From Myxococcales bacterium (GTDB lineage Bacteria; Myxococcota_A; Polyangia; Nannocystales; Nannocystaceae), in the NCBI GenBank assembly GCA_020633295.1, contig JACKDW010000011.1, positions 257,542 through 321,541 of the forward strand: a DNA stretch of 64,000 nt, in the 5' to 3' direction. A program made the position numbers and the translations under genes. Under the pieces are notes generated by a model. The model searched no databases and was not told the origin of the DNA. It saw nothing but the letters and a program-made list of their open reading frames with translations. Shown here piece after piece: positions 18,538 through 26,191 of this stretch. Position 1 is the stretch's first letter; each line of letters starts with the position of its first letter.

Positions 18538-18774
18538 GTGTCCGCCCCCGAGCCCGACGCGGAGTCGCTCGCCGCCGCCGAGACGCGGATCGTCGAGCTG
18601 GAGATCAGGTCCGCCTACCAGGAGCAGCGGCTCGTCGAGCTCGATGACGTCCTCCGAGAGTTCGCCGATCGCGTGGTCGCGCTCGAGCGGCAGCTCGCGG
18701 AGCTGCGCGAGCAGCTGACCCAAGAGCCCGGCAGCCCGATCGGGCCCGCCGACGACCCGCCGCCGCACTATTGA
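18538..18774 (+). CDS. slyX: SlyX-family coiled-coil protein
   Basis: A 78-residue protein with the SlyX layout: an acidic heptad-repeat coiled coil (ETRIVELEIRSAYQEQRLVE... ALERQLAELREQL) and the family's hallmark C-terminal PPPHY. The cellular role of SlyX is still unclear. GTG 18538 is the only start that fits the family length; no ribosome site is obvious. It is divergent from the hypothetical gene at 17436-18479, whose start is 58 bases away. A palindromic GAGCCCAGGGCTC follows at 18786-18798 and may help end the transcript. Confidence 0.82.
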   Translation: MSAPEPDAESLAAAETRIVELEIRSAYQEQRLVELDDVLREFADRVVALERQLAELREQLTQEPGSPIGPADDPPPHY

Positions 18775-19105
18775 GCCCAGGCTCGGAGCCCAGGGCTCGG
18801 TCTTGAGGTCGCGCGCGTCGTCTGCCCGAACAGGCGAACCCCCGACGCAGGGCTTCCCAGGTCGCCCTTGCCGTCGGGGGCGCGTCGAGGGGAGGTCCGC
18901 ACTTCCCGCTCGACGCTCTCCTGATTGTTTCTCGCGCTTCCTCCTTCGTGCGTTCGCGGTTCCCCAGCGATCGGTCGGTGAGACGGTGCCCACGGCGATA
19001 CGGGGTGGGCGCGGCCGATCGTGAGGAGACTATAATGAAAATGAAAAGCGATTTCAAATTCAAAATTGCGCGACGGTGCGTTTCGCGGCTTGCGCGCGCG
19101 AGGCC
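18775..19105. other. Gene-free stretch with a small hairpin and an AT-rich island
   Basis: This lies between two convergent genes. It holds the palindrome GAGCCCAGGGCTC (18786-18798) and an AT-rich island (19031-19064) unlike its surroundings. A GAGGAG ribosome site eight bases before an ATG (19035) could start a 53-residue basic peptide (MKMKSDFKFKIARR...) running antisense into the neighbouring gene. The reading frame lacks other support, so it is not called as a gene. Confidence 0.35.
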
Positions 19106-20155
19106 TCAGGGCATCGTGATCATTCGCCGGATCTCGTCCGTCTTGAAGCCCAGCGCCATCGGGCGGCGCGCGCCGGGCAGGATCACGACGTCATAGAGCT
19201 CGCGGACGACGCCCTCGATGCGGAGCCAGTGCACCAGGTCTCCGGTCCGCAGGTCGATGACGACGAAGCCGCAGCGGGCGTCGGCGCGCTTGTTCTCGAG
19301 CCGCGCGCCGAGCTCGAGGTCGCCGAAGGTCCGGTGCTCTCGCAGCGCCGAGAGCCCGACGATCGCGTGGTGTCCGTGGATGTGCAGGCCGCGGGTGAAG
19401 CCCGGGCAGAAGGTCACCCGTTCGAACCGGCCGCGCGCGCGATCGATGTAGCCGAGGTAGCCGCTGCCGGCCTCGACGAGCCAGAGCTTGCCGTCGTGCA
19501 GGCGCGGCGAGTGGGGCATCGAGAGCCCGCGGGCGATGACCTCGCCGCTGCGCACGTCGATGACGACGCCGCCGTCGCGTCGACGGTCACGCCAGCCGTC
19601 GACGACGTCGCTCTCGCTGACCGCCGTGACGTACGCCGGCCGCCCGTCCGCCATGGCGAGGCCGTTGAGGTGACAGCGATCCTCGGCGGCGAGCCGCGAG
19701 ATGAACGACGGGCGCCACAGCGGCGTGAAGCTGTGCGTCTCGCTGACCGTCGCCAGGCAGCTGAAGAGCGTGTTGACGAAGATCGGGCGCCCGCCCCCGT
19801 CGATCGCGATGTCGTGGATGTCGACGTCGCCGGTCGTGTAGCCGACCTGCGGCACGTAGACGCGGTCGTAGCCGTGGTGCGTCTGGCCCGGCGCGAGCGC
19901 GTCTTCGAAGCGCCACAGCTGGTACAGCGAGCTCATCCAGAGGCCGCGCCCGTGGGCGCACAGCCCCATGCAGCGGTTAAACGTCCGTTCGAAGATCGAC
20001 AGGCGCCCCTGCTCGGGCTGCAGCCCGATGAGGAACAGCTTGCCGGCCTGGTAGGTCGTGAACGCGACGCTGCCCCCGAGCTCGGCGAACCAGTCGGGGA
20101 GCCGGCGGTCGCCGGTGAGCTCGATCGGCGGACGTCCGGCGGGGGCCTCTGACAC
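19106..20155 (-). CDS. TIGR03032 / DUF4915-family protein
   Basis: The 349-residue protein matches the TIGR03032 family: WFAELGGSVAFTTYQAGKLF near the start, FNRCMGLCA, HDIAIDGGGRPIFVNTLFSC, RCHLNGLAM, SMPHSPRLHDGKLWLVEAGS and FCPGFTRGLHIHG. The repeats suggest a beta-propeller. Members occur in sulfated- or glycan-related and unknown contexts; the role here is not known. No signal peptide is seen. The ATG start is 33 bases after the stop of the FG-GAP lipoprotein gene upstream (which starts at 22756 on the same strand), so the two may be co-transcribed. Confidence 0.88.
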   Translation of the reverse strand: MSEAPAGRPPIELTGDRRLPDWFAELGGSVAFTTYQAGKLFLIGLQPEQGRLSIFERTFNRCMGLCAHGRGLWMSSLYQLWRFEDALAPGQTHHGYDRVYVPQVGYTTGDVDIHDIAIDGGGRPIFVNTLFSCLATVSETHSFTPLWRPSFISRLAAEDRCHLNGLAMADGRPAYVTAVSESDVVDGWRDRRRDGGVVIDVRSGEVIARGLSMPHSPRLHDGKLWLVEAGSGYLGYIDRARGRFERVTFCPGFTRGLHIHGHHAIVGLSALREHRTFGDLELGARLENKRADARCGFVVIDLRTGDLVHWLRIEGVVRELYDVVILPGARRPMALGFKTDEIRRMITMP

Positions 20156-20188
20156 GCCCGCAGACTACCACCTGTCGACCCCGCGCGG

Positions 20189-22756
20189 TCAGAGCGTGAC
20201 CTGGGCGTCGACGTCCGGCCACACGCGCAGCGTCAGGTAGCCGTTGGTGTACTGCATGTACTCGTCGACGAGCCCCTCCTCGATCCACGTCCCGCCGGAG
20301 AGGTCGGCCTGCAGCGTGCAGCTGGCGTCACCCTCGATGCGCACGACGGTGGTCTCGTCGGTCAGCGCCCGGAGGCTGCGCATGTCGAGGATCAGCGTGC
20401 TGCCCTCCTCGCCGATGTCGATGACCTCGATCCCGGTGAGCCTGCGATCGGGCATCGCGGTGAGATCGAGCGTGAAGCCGCCGAGCAGCTCGAGCGTGTC
20501 GCGACGGCCGCCGCCGTCGATGCGGTAGAAGCTGTCGTCGAGCACCGTGATCGTGTCGCGGCCGGTGCCGGCGTAGATGATGTCGGCGCCGCCGTTGCTG
20601 TGGATCAGGTCGTCGCCCGCGCCGCCGACGAAGATGTTGGCGTCCGCGGTGCCGTTGATCAGCTCGGGCGAGCTCGTGCCCTCGGCGTCGACGACGTTGC
20701 TGTAGTCACCGCCGTAGACGACGTAGCAGCGGCCCGCGTCGACGCCGGGCGCGTCCGAGCCGTGTGAACAAACGAGCAGATCCGCGTAGCCGTCGCCGTT
20801 GTGGTCGCCGCCGCCGCTGACGGCGTAGCCGGCGTAGTCCGCGAGCGTCTCGCCGTTGATGACGAAGCCGTCGTCGCCGAGCGTGAGCGTGGCCAGGCTG
20901 ACCGCGTCGGTGTCCTGCTTGCCGTAGAGGACGAACGCGCGGCCCGACTGGCTGCCGTTGGGGTCGGCCCCGTACGCGCCGATGATCATGTCGTCGAGGC
21001 CGTCGCCGTTGACGTCGCCCGCGGCGTCCACGGAGACGCCGGAGTAGTCGCGGATGAAGCTGCCGTTGATGACGAAGCCCGGGTTGTTCGGCGCGCCGCT
21101 GTTGATCACTACGTCGTTGAGCAGGATCGGCGACGTCTCCTCGCGCCCGAAGATCAGGTAGGTGCGGCCCGACGCGTCGCCGGCCGGGTCAGCCCGCGGC
21201 GCGCCGATGAGCACGTCGTCGAGGCCGTCGCCGTTGACGTCGCCCGCGCCCGAGACCGAGAACGCCGCGCGGTCGCCCTCGAACTCCCCCTCGAGCATGA
21301 AGCCGCCCACGCCGGCCACGACGTCGTTGAGATCGACGTTGACGTTGTCGGGCTTGCCGAACACGACGTAGGCGCGGCCCGTGAGGGTGCCGGAGGTGCT
21401 CGAGCCGTGCGCGCCGACCACCAGGTCCGCGAAGCCGTCGCCGTTGACGTCGCCCGCGCCGCGCACCGCCGAGCCCGTGAAGTCGCCCGAGCTGACGCCG
21501 CTGATGGCGAACCCGCCGAGCCCCGCCGCGATGTGGCTGAGCGAGAGCGGGTCGGTGTTCTGCTTGCCGAAGATCACGTAGGCGCGGCCGGCGAAGCTCT
21601 CGTCGCCCACGTCGAAGCCGAACGCGCCCACGACGATGTCCTCGAGCCCGTCGCCGTTGACGTCGCCCGCGCCGCTGGCGGCGTAGCCGGCGAAGTTGAT
21701 GTCGGCCTGGCCCTCGATCATGAAGCCGCCCACGCCCATCGCGACCTGCTGGAGGTCGACGGGCGCGTTATCGCTCTTGCCCAGGATGACGAACGCGCGA
21801 CCCGAGTTGGTCCCGTTGGGGTCGGCGTTGGGCGCCCCGAGCACGAGGTCGCCGTAGCCGTCGCCGTTGATGTCGCCGACGCCGCTGACCGAGCGACCCG
21901 ACTCATCGTTCAGCGCGGCGCCGAGGATCTTGAAGCCGCGCTCGCTCTCCTCGATGTTGGCGAGGAACAGGGTGTCGGCGTTCTCCTCGCCGAAGACCAC
22001 GTAGGTCGCGCCGGAGTTGGGGACGTCGCCCGCGTCCGCGACGGGCGCGCCGACGATGATGTCGTCGTAGCCGTCGCCGTTGACGTCCCCCGCCGAGCGG
22101 ATCGACTCACCGACGTGGTCCTGGGGCAGGGTCCCATTGATGGCGAAGCCGCCGAAACCGTCGGCGACGTCGTTGGTGTCGATCTGCACGGGGTTCACGG
22201 CCACGGTGACGGTGGCCGTGTCAAAGCCGTTGTTCCCGTCGGTGATCGTGTAGCCGAAGGTGTCGGTGCCCCAGAAGTTGTTCGGCGCCTGGTAATTGAA
22301 GCTGCCGTCCTCTTCAAAGGTGATCGTCGCGCCGCCCGCGGAGATCGGGTCGACCGCGATGACGGTCAGGTCGTCGTTGTCAGGATCCGCGTCGTTGACC
22401 AGGAGCCCCTCAAACGAAGAGACCCACATCGGGAAGCCTGACTTGGCGATGTACTTCCCGTCATTTTTGGCAATCGGATCATTGTTAACGGGCGGCTCTC
22501 CCGTGGAGCTGTCGTCGGTGGTGCCTGGAGTGCTCGTCGAGCTGGTGGTCACCTCTCCGGTGGACGTGCTCGAGGTGGTGAGGTCCCCGGTGGAGCTCGT
22601 GCTCCCGTCGTCGCCCGCAGTGGTGCCGTCCGTCGTGTCGGCGTCAGTTGTCCCGGTGGAGGAAGGGAGGGTCGAGTCGTCGCCGCACCCGGAGATAAGG
22701 GCCGGGATGGCGACGGCAAAGATCGATACGAGTCCGAGGAGCCGCGGCCGAAGCAT
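20189..22756 (-). CDS. Integrin-like FG-GAP lipoprotein with RTX-type tail
   Basis: An 855-residue surface lipoprotein. The signal peptide ends in lipobox ISGC (Cys25) followed by an acidic/Thr/Ser spacer (~residues 28-85). A VCBS/cadherin-like beta domain comes next (NDPIAKNDGKY...DTFGYTITDGNNGFDTATV). Then come exactly seven FG-GAP repeats, each with a calcium-loop of type GDVNGDGxxDxxxGA, the number that makes an integrin-alpha beta-propeller. The C-terminus has RTX-like calcium repeats (VGGAGDDLIHSNGGADIIYAG). ATG 22756 is chosen because it starts the signal peptide; the open frame upstream to 23065 has no signal. A calcium-dependent adhesin is a reasonable inference. Confidence 0.9.
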   Translation of the reverse strand: MLRPRLLGLVSIFAVAIPALISGCGDDSTLPSSTGTTDADTTDGTTAGDDGSTSSTGDLTTSSTSTGEVTTSSTSTPGTTDDSSTGEPPVNNDPIAKNDGKYIAKSGFPMWVSSFEGLLVNDADPDNDDLTVIAVDPISAGGATITFEEDGSFNYQAPNNFWGTDTFGYTITDGNNGFDTATVTVAVNPVQIDTNDVADGFGGFAINGTLPQDHVGESIRSAGDVNGDGYDDIIVGAPVADAGDVPNSGATYVVFGEENADTLFLANIEESERGFKILGAALNDESGRSVSGVGDINGDGYGDLVLGAPNADPNGTNSGRAFVILGKSDNAPVDLQQVAMGVGGFMIEGQADINFAGYAASGAGDVNGDGLEDIVVGAFGFDVGDESFAGRAYVIFGKQNTDPLSLSHIAAGLGGFAISGVSSGDFTGSAVRGAGDVNGDGFADLVVGAHGSSTSGTLTGRAYVVFGKPDNVNVDLNDVVAGVGGFMLEGEFEGDRAAFSVSGAGDVNGDGLDDVLIGAPRADPAGDASGRTYLIFGREETSPILLNDVVINSGAPNNPGFVINGSFIRDYSGVSVDAAGDVNGDGLDDMIIGAYGADPNGSQSGRAFVLYGKQDTDAVSLATLTLGDDGFVINGETLADYAGYAVSGGGDHNGDGYADLLVCSHGSDAPGVDAGRCYVVYGGDYSNVVDAEGTSSPELINGTADANIFVGGAGDDLIHSNGGADIIYAGTGRDTITVLDDSFYRIDGGGRRDTLELLGGFTLDLTAMPDRRLTGIEVIDIGEEGSTLILDMRSLRALTDETTVVRIEGDASCTLQADLSGGTWIEEGLVDEYMQYTNGYLTLRVWPDVDAQVTL

Positions 22757-23242
22757 GGGCACCAGAATAGCGAAGAGCACACCGCCCGACAGGCCGCGCG
22801 GCGCTGCCAGGGCCCGTGACTTTGGCCGTGCGACGGTCATCTGCGCCCTTCTGCACGGGGCGTGAGCGGACCGCGGACCGCTGTCGCGCCTCCGCTGTTG
22901 GCGAGTGTTGCCGGTTCCGGCCGGCAGGTTCTGGCGCGAAAACCGCCGATGCGGAGCCGCAGGTTTTGCGGAAAATCGCGCGCGCCGCTGTCGCGTGGAG
23001 CGCAGTGGCCACCGAACTGGCGTGATAACGGGGTACCGGTGTAGATCCGCTGGCGCGTCCAGCATTCGGGACAGATTTCAGCCGAGATACACGTGGTGCA
23101 ATCGTTGTATGTCCAACAACAACTTGGCCGCTTGTATGCGCAGGCGTTAGGCTGTTTCGTGCGACTTCACGCGAAGGGGCACCTCCGCCCCCATTCCGTA
23201 TGCGGCAGCGACGCTGTGGACGAATAAAGGCAGGAATACAGC
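22757..23242. other. Divergent intergenic region between two lipoprotein genes
   Basis: The 486 bases hold the leaders of two divergently read lipoprotein genes. I see no gene and no good -35/-10 pair. Overlapping open frames here are translations of high-G+C DNA with no family features. The stretch 23080-23130 is less G+C rich (CACGTGGTGCAATCGTTG) and may hold the promoter of the gene at 23243. Confidence 0.35.
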
Positions 23243-24508
23243 ATGGATTACGCGCTCGACTTCGGCAGGTACCTCACCGCGCTGCTCGGGATCTGCACCC
23301 TCGCGGGTGTGGGCGCAGGATGCGGAGACAATCACGCCGGCACCGACAGCGACGGCTCGATCACCGGAGCGACCACCGCCTCGGGGCCGACCACGGACTC
23401 GCCGACCTCGAGCGCGATGTCCTCGTCCGACGCGACGACGACGCCCGGCGGCAGCGAGGGCGACAGCGAGAGCACGACTGGCTCGAGCGACACGACGGAC
23501 AGCAGCACCGACGCGCCGACGACGGAGACGACGGAGACCACCGTCGACCCGAGCACGAGCTCGACCGACGACCCGTCCGCGACGACGAGCCCGTGGATGC
23601 CGATGCCGTGTCAGGTCGAGACCACGCTGACCGAGCCCGCGCCGTCGAACGTGCTGTTCGTGCTCGACAAGTCGGGCTCGATGTCGATGGAGATGTGGGA
23701 CCACGACAGCGATCCGCAGACGCCGACGGTCACGCGCTGGAAGAGCCTGTACCAGGTCGTCGAGTTCGTCGTCACCGAGTTCAACGACACGATCAACTTC
23801 GGCGCCAAGCTGTTCCCCAAGTATGACGCGGGCTCGTACCTCAACGAGGGCGCCTGCGAGGTGATGCCGGGGATCGAGGTCCCGATCGCCGAGATGAACG
23901 CGCCGGCCGTGCTCGACGGGATCCCCGGGCCCGACTTCGAGGTGCTCGGCGGCACGCCCGTCTACAGCGGCCTGGTCGAGGCGTACGACTACCTCAAGGG
24001 GCTCGACGACAGCATCCCGCGCGCGGTCATCCTCGTCGCCGACGGCGAGATCAGCTGCAACGAGTCCGACATCGTGACGATGATGGCGGTCGAGCAGGCC
24101 TGGTCGGGGGACGACATCGGCACCTACGTCGTCGGGATCGACGCGAAGGCGCTGACCGAGGCGCAGCTCAACCTCTACGCCGAGGTCGGCGGCAAGCCGA
24201 ACCCCGACGGCGGGCCGATCCTGTTCTATCAGACATTTAATCAGGATGACCTCAAGGAGGCGATGCAGAAGATCGTCTACGACACGATCAGCTGCAAGCT
24301 CCCGGTGAACCCGGCCCCCGATCAGCCCGAGCTGTTCGAGGTCTGGATCGACGGCGGGCTGATCCCGGAGGTCGAGGACTGTGACGACGAGGACGGCTGG
24401 GTGTGGCTGAAGCCCGATCACACGGCGCTGCAGCTGTGCGGCGCGGCGTGTCAGGACTTCAAGGTCGCGGGCGAGTTCGAAGCGAAGTACTGGTGCACGC
24501 CAGAGTGA
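23243..24508 (+). CDS. Von Willebrand factor A-domain lipoprotein
   Basis: A 421-residue lipoprotein: signal peptide with lipobox VGAGC (Cys27), a Thr/Ser-rich spacer to about residue 120, then a von Willebrand A domain. The metal-ion-dependent adhesion site is complete: DKSGSMS (DxSxS, near residue 141), the Thr in LGGTPVYSGL and the Asp in LVADGE. The C-terminal part has paired cysteines (DTISCKLP, VEDCDDEDGW, LCGAACQDF, YWCTPE). A weak AGG site precedes the ATG. Surface ligand binding is inferred. It is divergent from the FG-GAP lipoprotein, and both seem to be calcium/metal-dependent surface proteins. Confidence 0.9.
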   Translation: MDYALDFGRYLTALLGICTLAGVGAGCGDNHAGTDSDGSITGATTASGPTTDSPTSSAMSSSDATTTPGGSEGDSESTTGSSDTTDSSTDAPTTETTETTVDPSTSSTDDPSATTSPWMPMPCQVETTLTEPAPSNVLFVLDKSGSMSMEMWDHDSDPQTPTVTRWKSLYQVVEFVVTEFNDTINFGAKLFPKYDAGSYLNEGACEVMPGIEVPIAEMNAPAVLDGIPGPDFEVLGGTPVYSGLVEAYDYLKGLDDSIPRAVILVADGEISCNESDIVTMMAVEQAWSGDDIGTYVVGIDAKALTEAQLNLYAEVGGKPNPDGGPILFYQTFNQDDLKEAMQKIVYDTISCKLPVNPAPDQPELFEVWIDGGLIPEVEDCDDEDGWVWLKPDHTALQLCGAACQDFKVAGEFEAKYWCTPE

Positions 24509-24583
24509 AGTCGCGCGCTCGCGGTTCCGCCCGGCGCGCGTCGACGCGCCGCGACGTCGCGCGCCGCGTCGACGCAGCGTAGG

Positions 24584-24644
24584 CGCCGCTTCATCGCCGC
24601 TTCATCGCCGCTTCATCGCCGCTTCATCGCCGCTTCATCGCCGC
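24584..24644. repeat. Tandem repeat, five copies of an 11-bp unit
   Basis: CGCCGCTTCAT is repeated five times without error (24584-24638), plus a partial sixth copy. It lies between the von Willebrand A gene and glutamate dehydrogenase. The unit is not a multiple of three and the stretch is non-coding. Copy number probably varies between strains. Confidence 0.9.
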
Positions 24645-24761
24645 CAGGCCGCGGCACGCGTCGCGCTCGCGGACCAGCGCGCGCGCGGCTCGGCCAATCT
24701 TGTTCTGTTAGGGTAGGGGCCGTCGCCGCGTGTGAGGCGGGGACGCGAACGGAGTAGAGCG

Positions 24762-26000
24762 ATGGCGATGAACGCGGCCGAGACCACCAACTATTTCCTG
24801 CGCCGGGCGTTTGAGCTGATCGGCATGGGCCGGCGCTACGAGGTGCTGCTGATGACCCCGTCCCGGGAGCTGCGCGTCGAGCTGCCGATCCCGATGGACG
24901 ACGGCTCGATCGGCAACTTCATCGGCTACCGCGTGCAGCACGACAACTCGCGCGGGCCGTTTAAAGGCGGGCTGCGCTATCACCACGAGGTCAACACCGA
25001 CGAGGTGCGCTCGCTCGCGAGCTTGATGACCTGGAAGACGGCGCTCGTCGGCGTGCCCTTCGGCGGCGCCAAGGGCGGGATCGAGTGTGACCCTCGCACG
25101 ATGTCGAGCGGCGAGCTCGAGCGCCTCACCCGGCGCTTCGTCGACGCGATCGGGGACCTCATCGGGCCGCACACGGACATCCCCGCGCCCGACGTGAACA
25201 CGAACGCGCAGATCATGGCCTGGTTCTTCGACCAGTACAGCCGCCGGCACGGCTTCCAGCCCGCGGTCGTCACCGGCAAGCCGGTCGAGCTGCACGGCTC
25301 GCTCGGGCGCGGCGCGGCGACGGGGCGCGGCTGCATGTTCGCGATCCGCGAGTGCCTGCGCACCGACGGCGCGTCGCTCGAGGGGGCTCGCTTCGTCGTG
25401 CAGGGCTTCGGCAACGTCGGCAGCTGGTTCGCGCGCCTGACCCACGAGCGCGGCGGCAAGATCCTCGCGGTCAGCGACGTCAGCGGCGGGATCTTCAAGG
25501 GCGACGGGCTCGACATCCCGGCGCTGCAGCGGCACGTCGCCGAGACGGGCTCGGTCGTCGAGTTCCCTGGCTCCGAGCCGATCAGCAACGCCGACCTGCT
25601 CACCCACGAGTGCGACGTGCTCGTGCCGGCCGCGCTCGGGCACGTGCTGAACGCCGAGAACGCGGGCGAGGTGCGCGCCAAGTACGTGCTCGAGGGCGCG
25701 AACGGGCCGTGCACTGCCGAGGCGTCCGACATCCTCGATCAGCGCGGCGTCGTGACGATCCCCGACATCTTCGCCAACGCCGGCGGCGTGACCGTCAGCT
25801 ACTTCGAGTGGACCCAAAACCTGCAGAACTTCCGCTGGACGGAGGACAAGGTGAACGAGGAGCTCGAGAAGACGATGGTCGGGGCGTACCGGGGGATCCG
25901 CGAGGTCATGTCGCGGTACAAGTGCTCGATGCGCACGGCGGCCTTCGTGCGCGCGGTCGAGGCCGTCAAGACCGCCACCGACATGCGTGGTCTGCAGTAG
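24762..26000 (+). CDS. gdhA: Glutamate dehydrogenase (Glu/Leu/Phe/Val dehydrogenase family)
   Basis: This 412-residue enzyme interconverts glutamate and 2-oxoglutarate plus ammonium. It shows the family core: DNSRGPFKGGLRYHH, ASLMTWKTALVGVPFGGAKG (catalytic Lys), PAPDVNTNAQIM, and the Rossmann motif VVQGFGNVGSW near residue 215. The C-terminal block NAGGVTVSYFEW is also present. ATG 24762 follows GGAG; a second ATG lies two codons on. Leu/Phe dehydrogenases differ at several of these places, so glutamate is the best guess. A GGGCC-ATTTAA-GGCCC inverted repeat lies 53 bases after the stop. Confidence 0.93.
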   Translation: MAMNAAETTNYFLRRAFELIGMGRRYEVLLMTPSRELRVELPIPMDDGSIGNFIGYRVQHDNSRGPFKGGLRYHHEVNTDEVRSLASLMTWKTALVGVPFGGAKGGIECDPRTMSSGELERLTRRFVDAIGDLIGPHTDIPAPDVNTNAQIMAWFFDQYSRRHGFQPAVVTGKPVELHGSLGRGAATGRGCMFAIRECLRTDGASLEGARFVVQGFGNVGSWFARLTHERGGKILAVSDVSGGIFKGDGLDIPALQRHVAETGSVVEFPGSEPISNADLLTHECDVLVPAALGHVLNAENAGEVRAKYVLEGANGPCTAEASDILDQRGVVTIPDIFANAGGVTVSYFEWTQNLQNFRWTEDKVNEELEKTMVGAYRGIREVMSRYKCSMRTAAFVRAVEAVKTATDMRGLQ

Positions 26001-26191
26001 CCGTAACGCGTACATCGTGGGTTGCTTCGCGCGCTCGGCGCTGTGGCGATTCGGGCCATTTAAGGCCCCAATTCGGCGTTCCATGCAGATGCACGCGCTC
26101 TTGTGCGCGCGGCCCCTCGGCCGGGCCCTAAGGGCTGTATAGACGGTGTGATAGGGCCGACGGCGCGTGGTAGCGTGAAGGTGCCGGGGCC

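Noticed and set aside
19035..19196. 53-residue frame MKMKSDFKFK...
   Set aside because: Good ribosome site, but it runs antisense through a conserved gene and its composition beyond residue 12 follows that gene; kept only as a finding.
23080..23110. TGCAATC box upstream of the von Willebrand A gene resembling sigma-54 -12
   Set aside because: The -24 GG is replaced by GA and the distance to the gene is long.
26053..26068. GGGCC-ATTTAA-GGCCC as a terminator of glutamate dehydrogenase
   Set aside because: Stem of only five pairs and no U-run; mentioned in the gene entry but not called.
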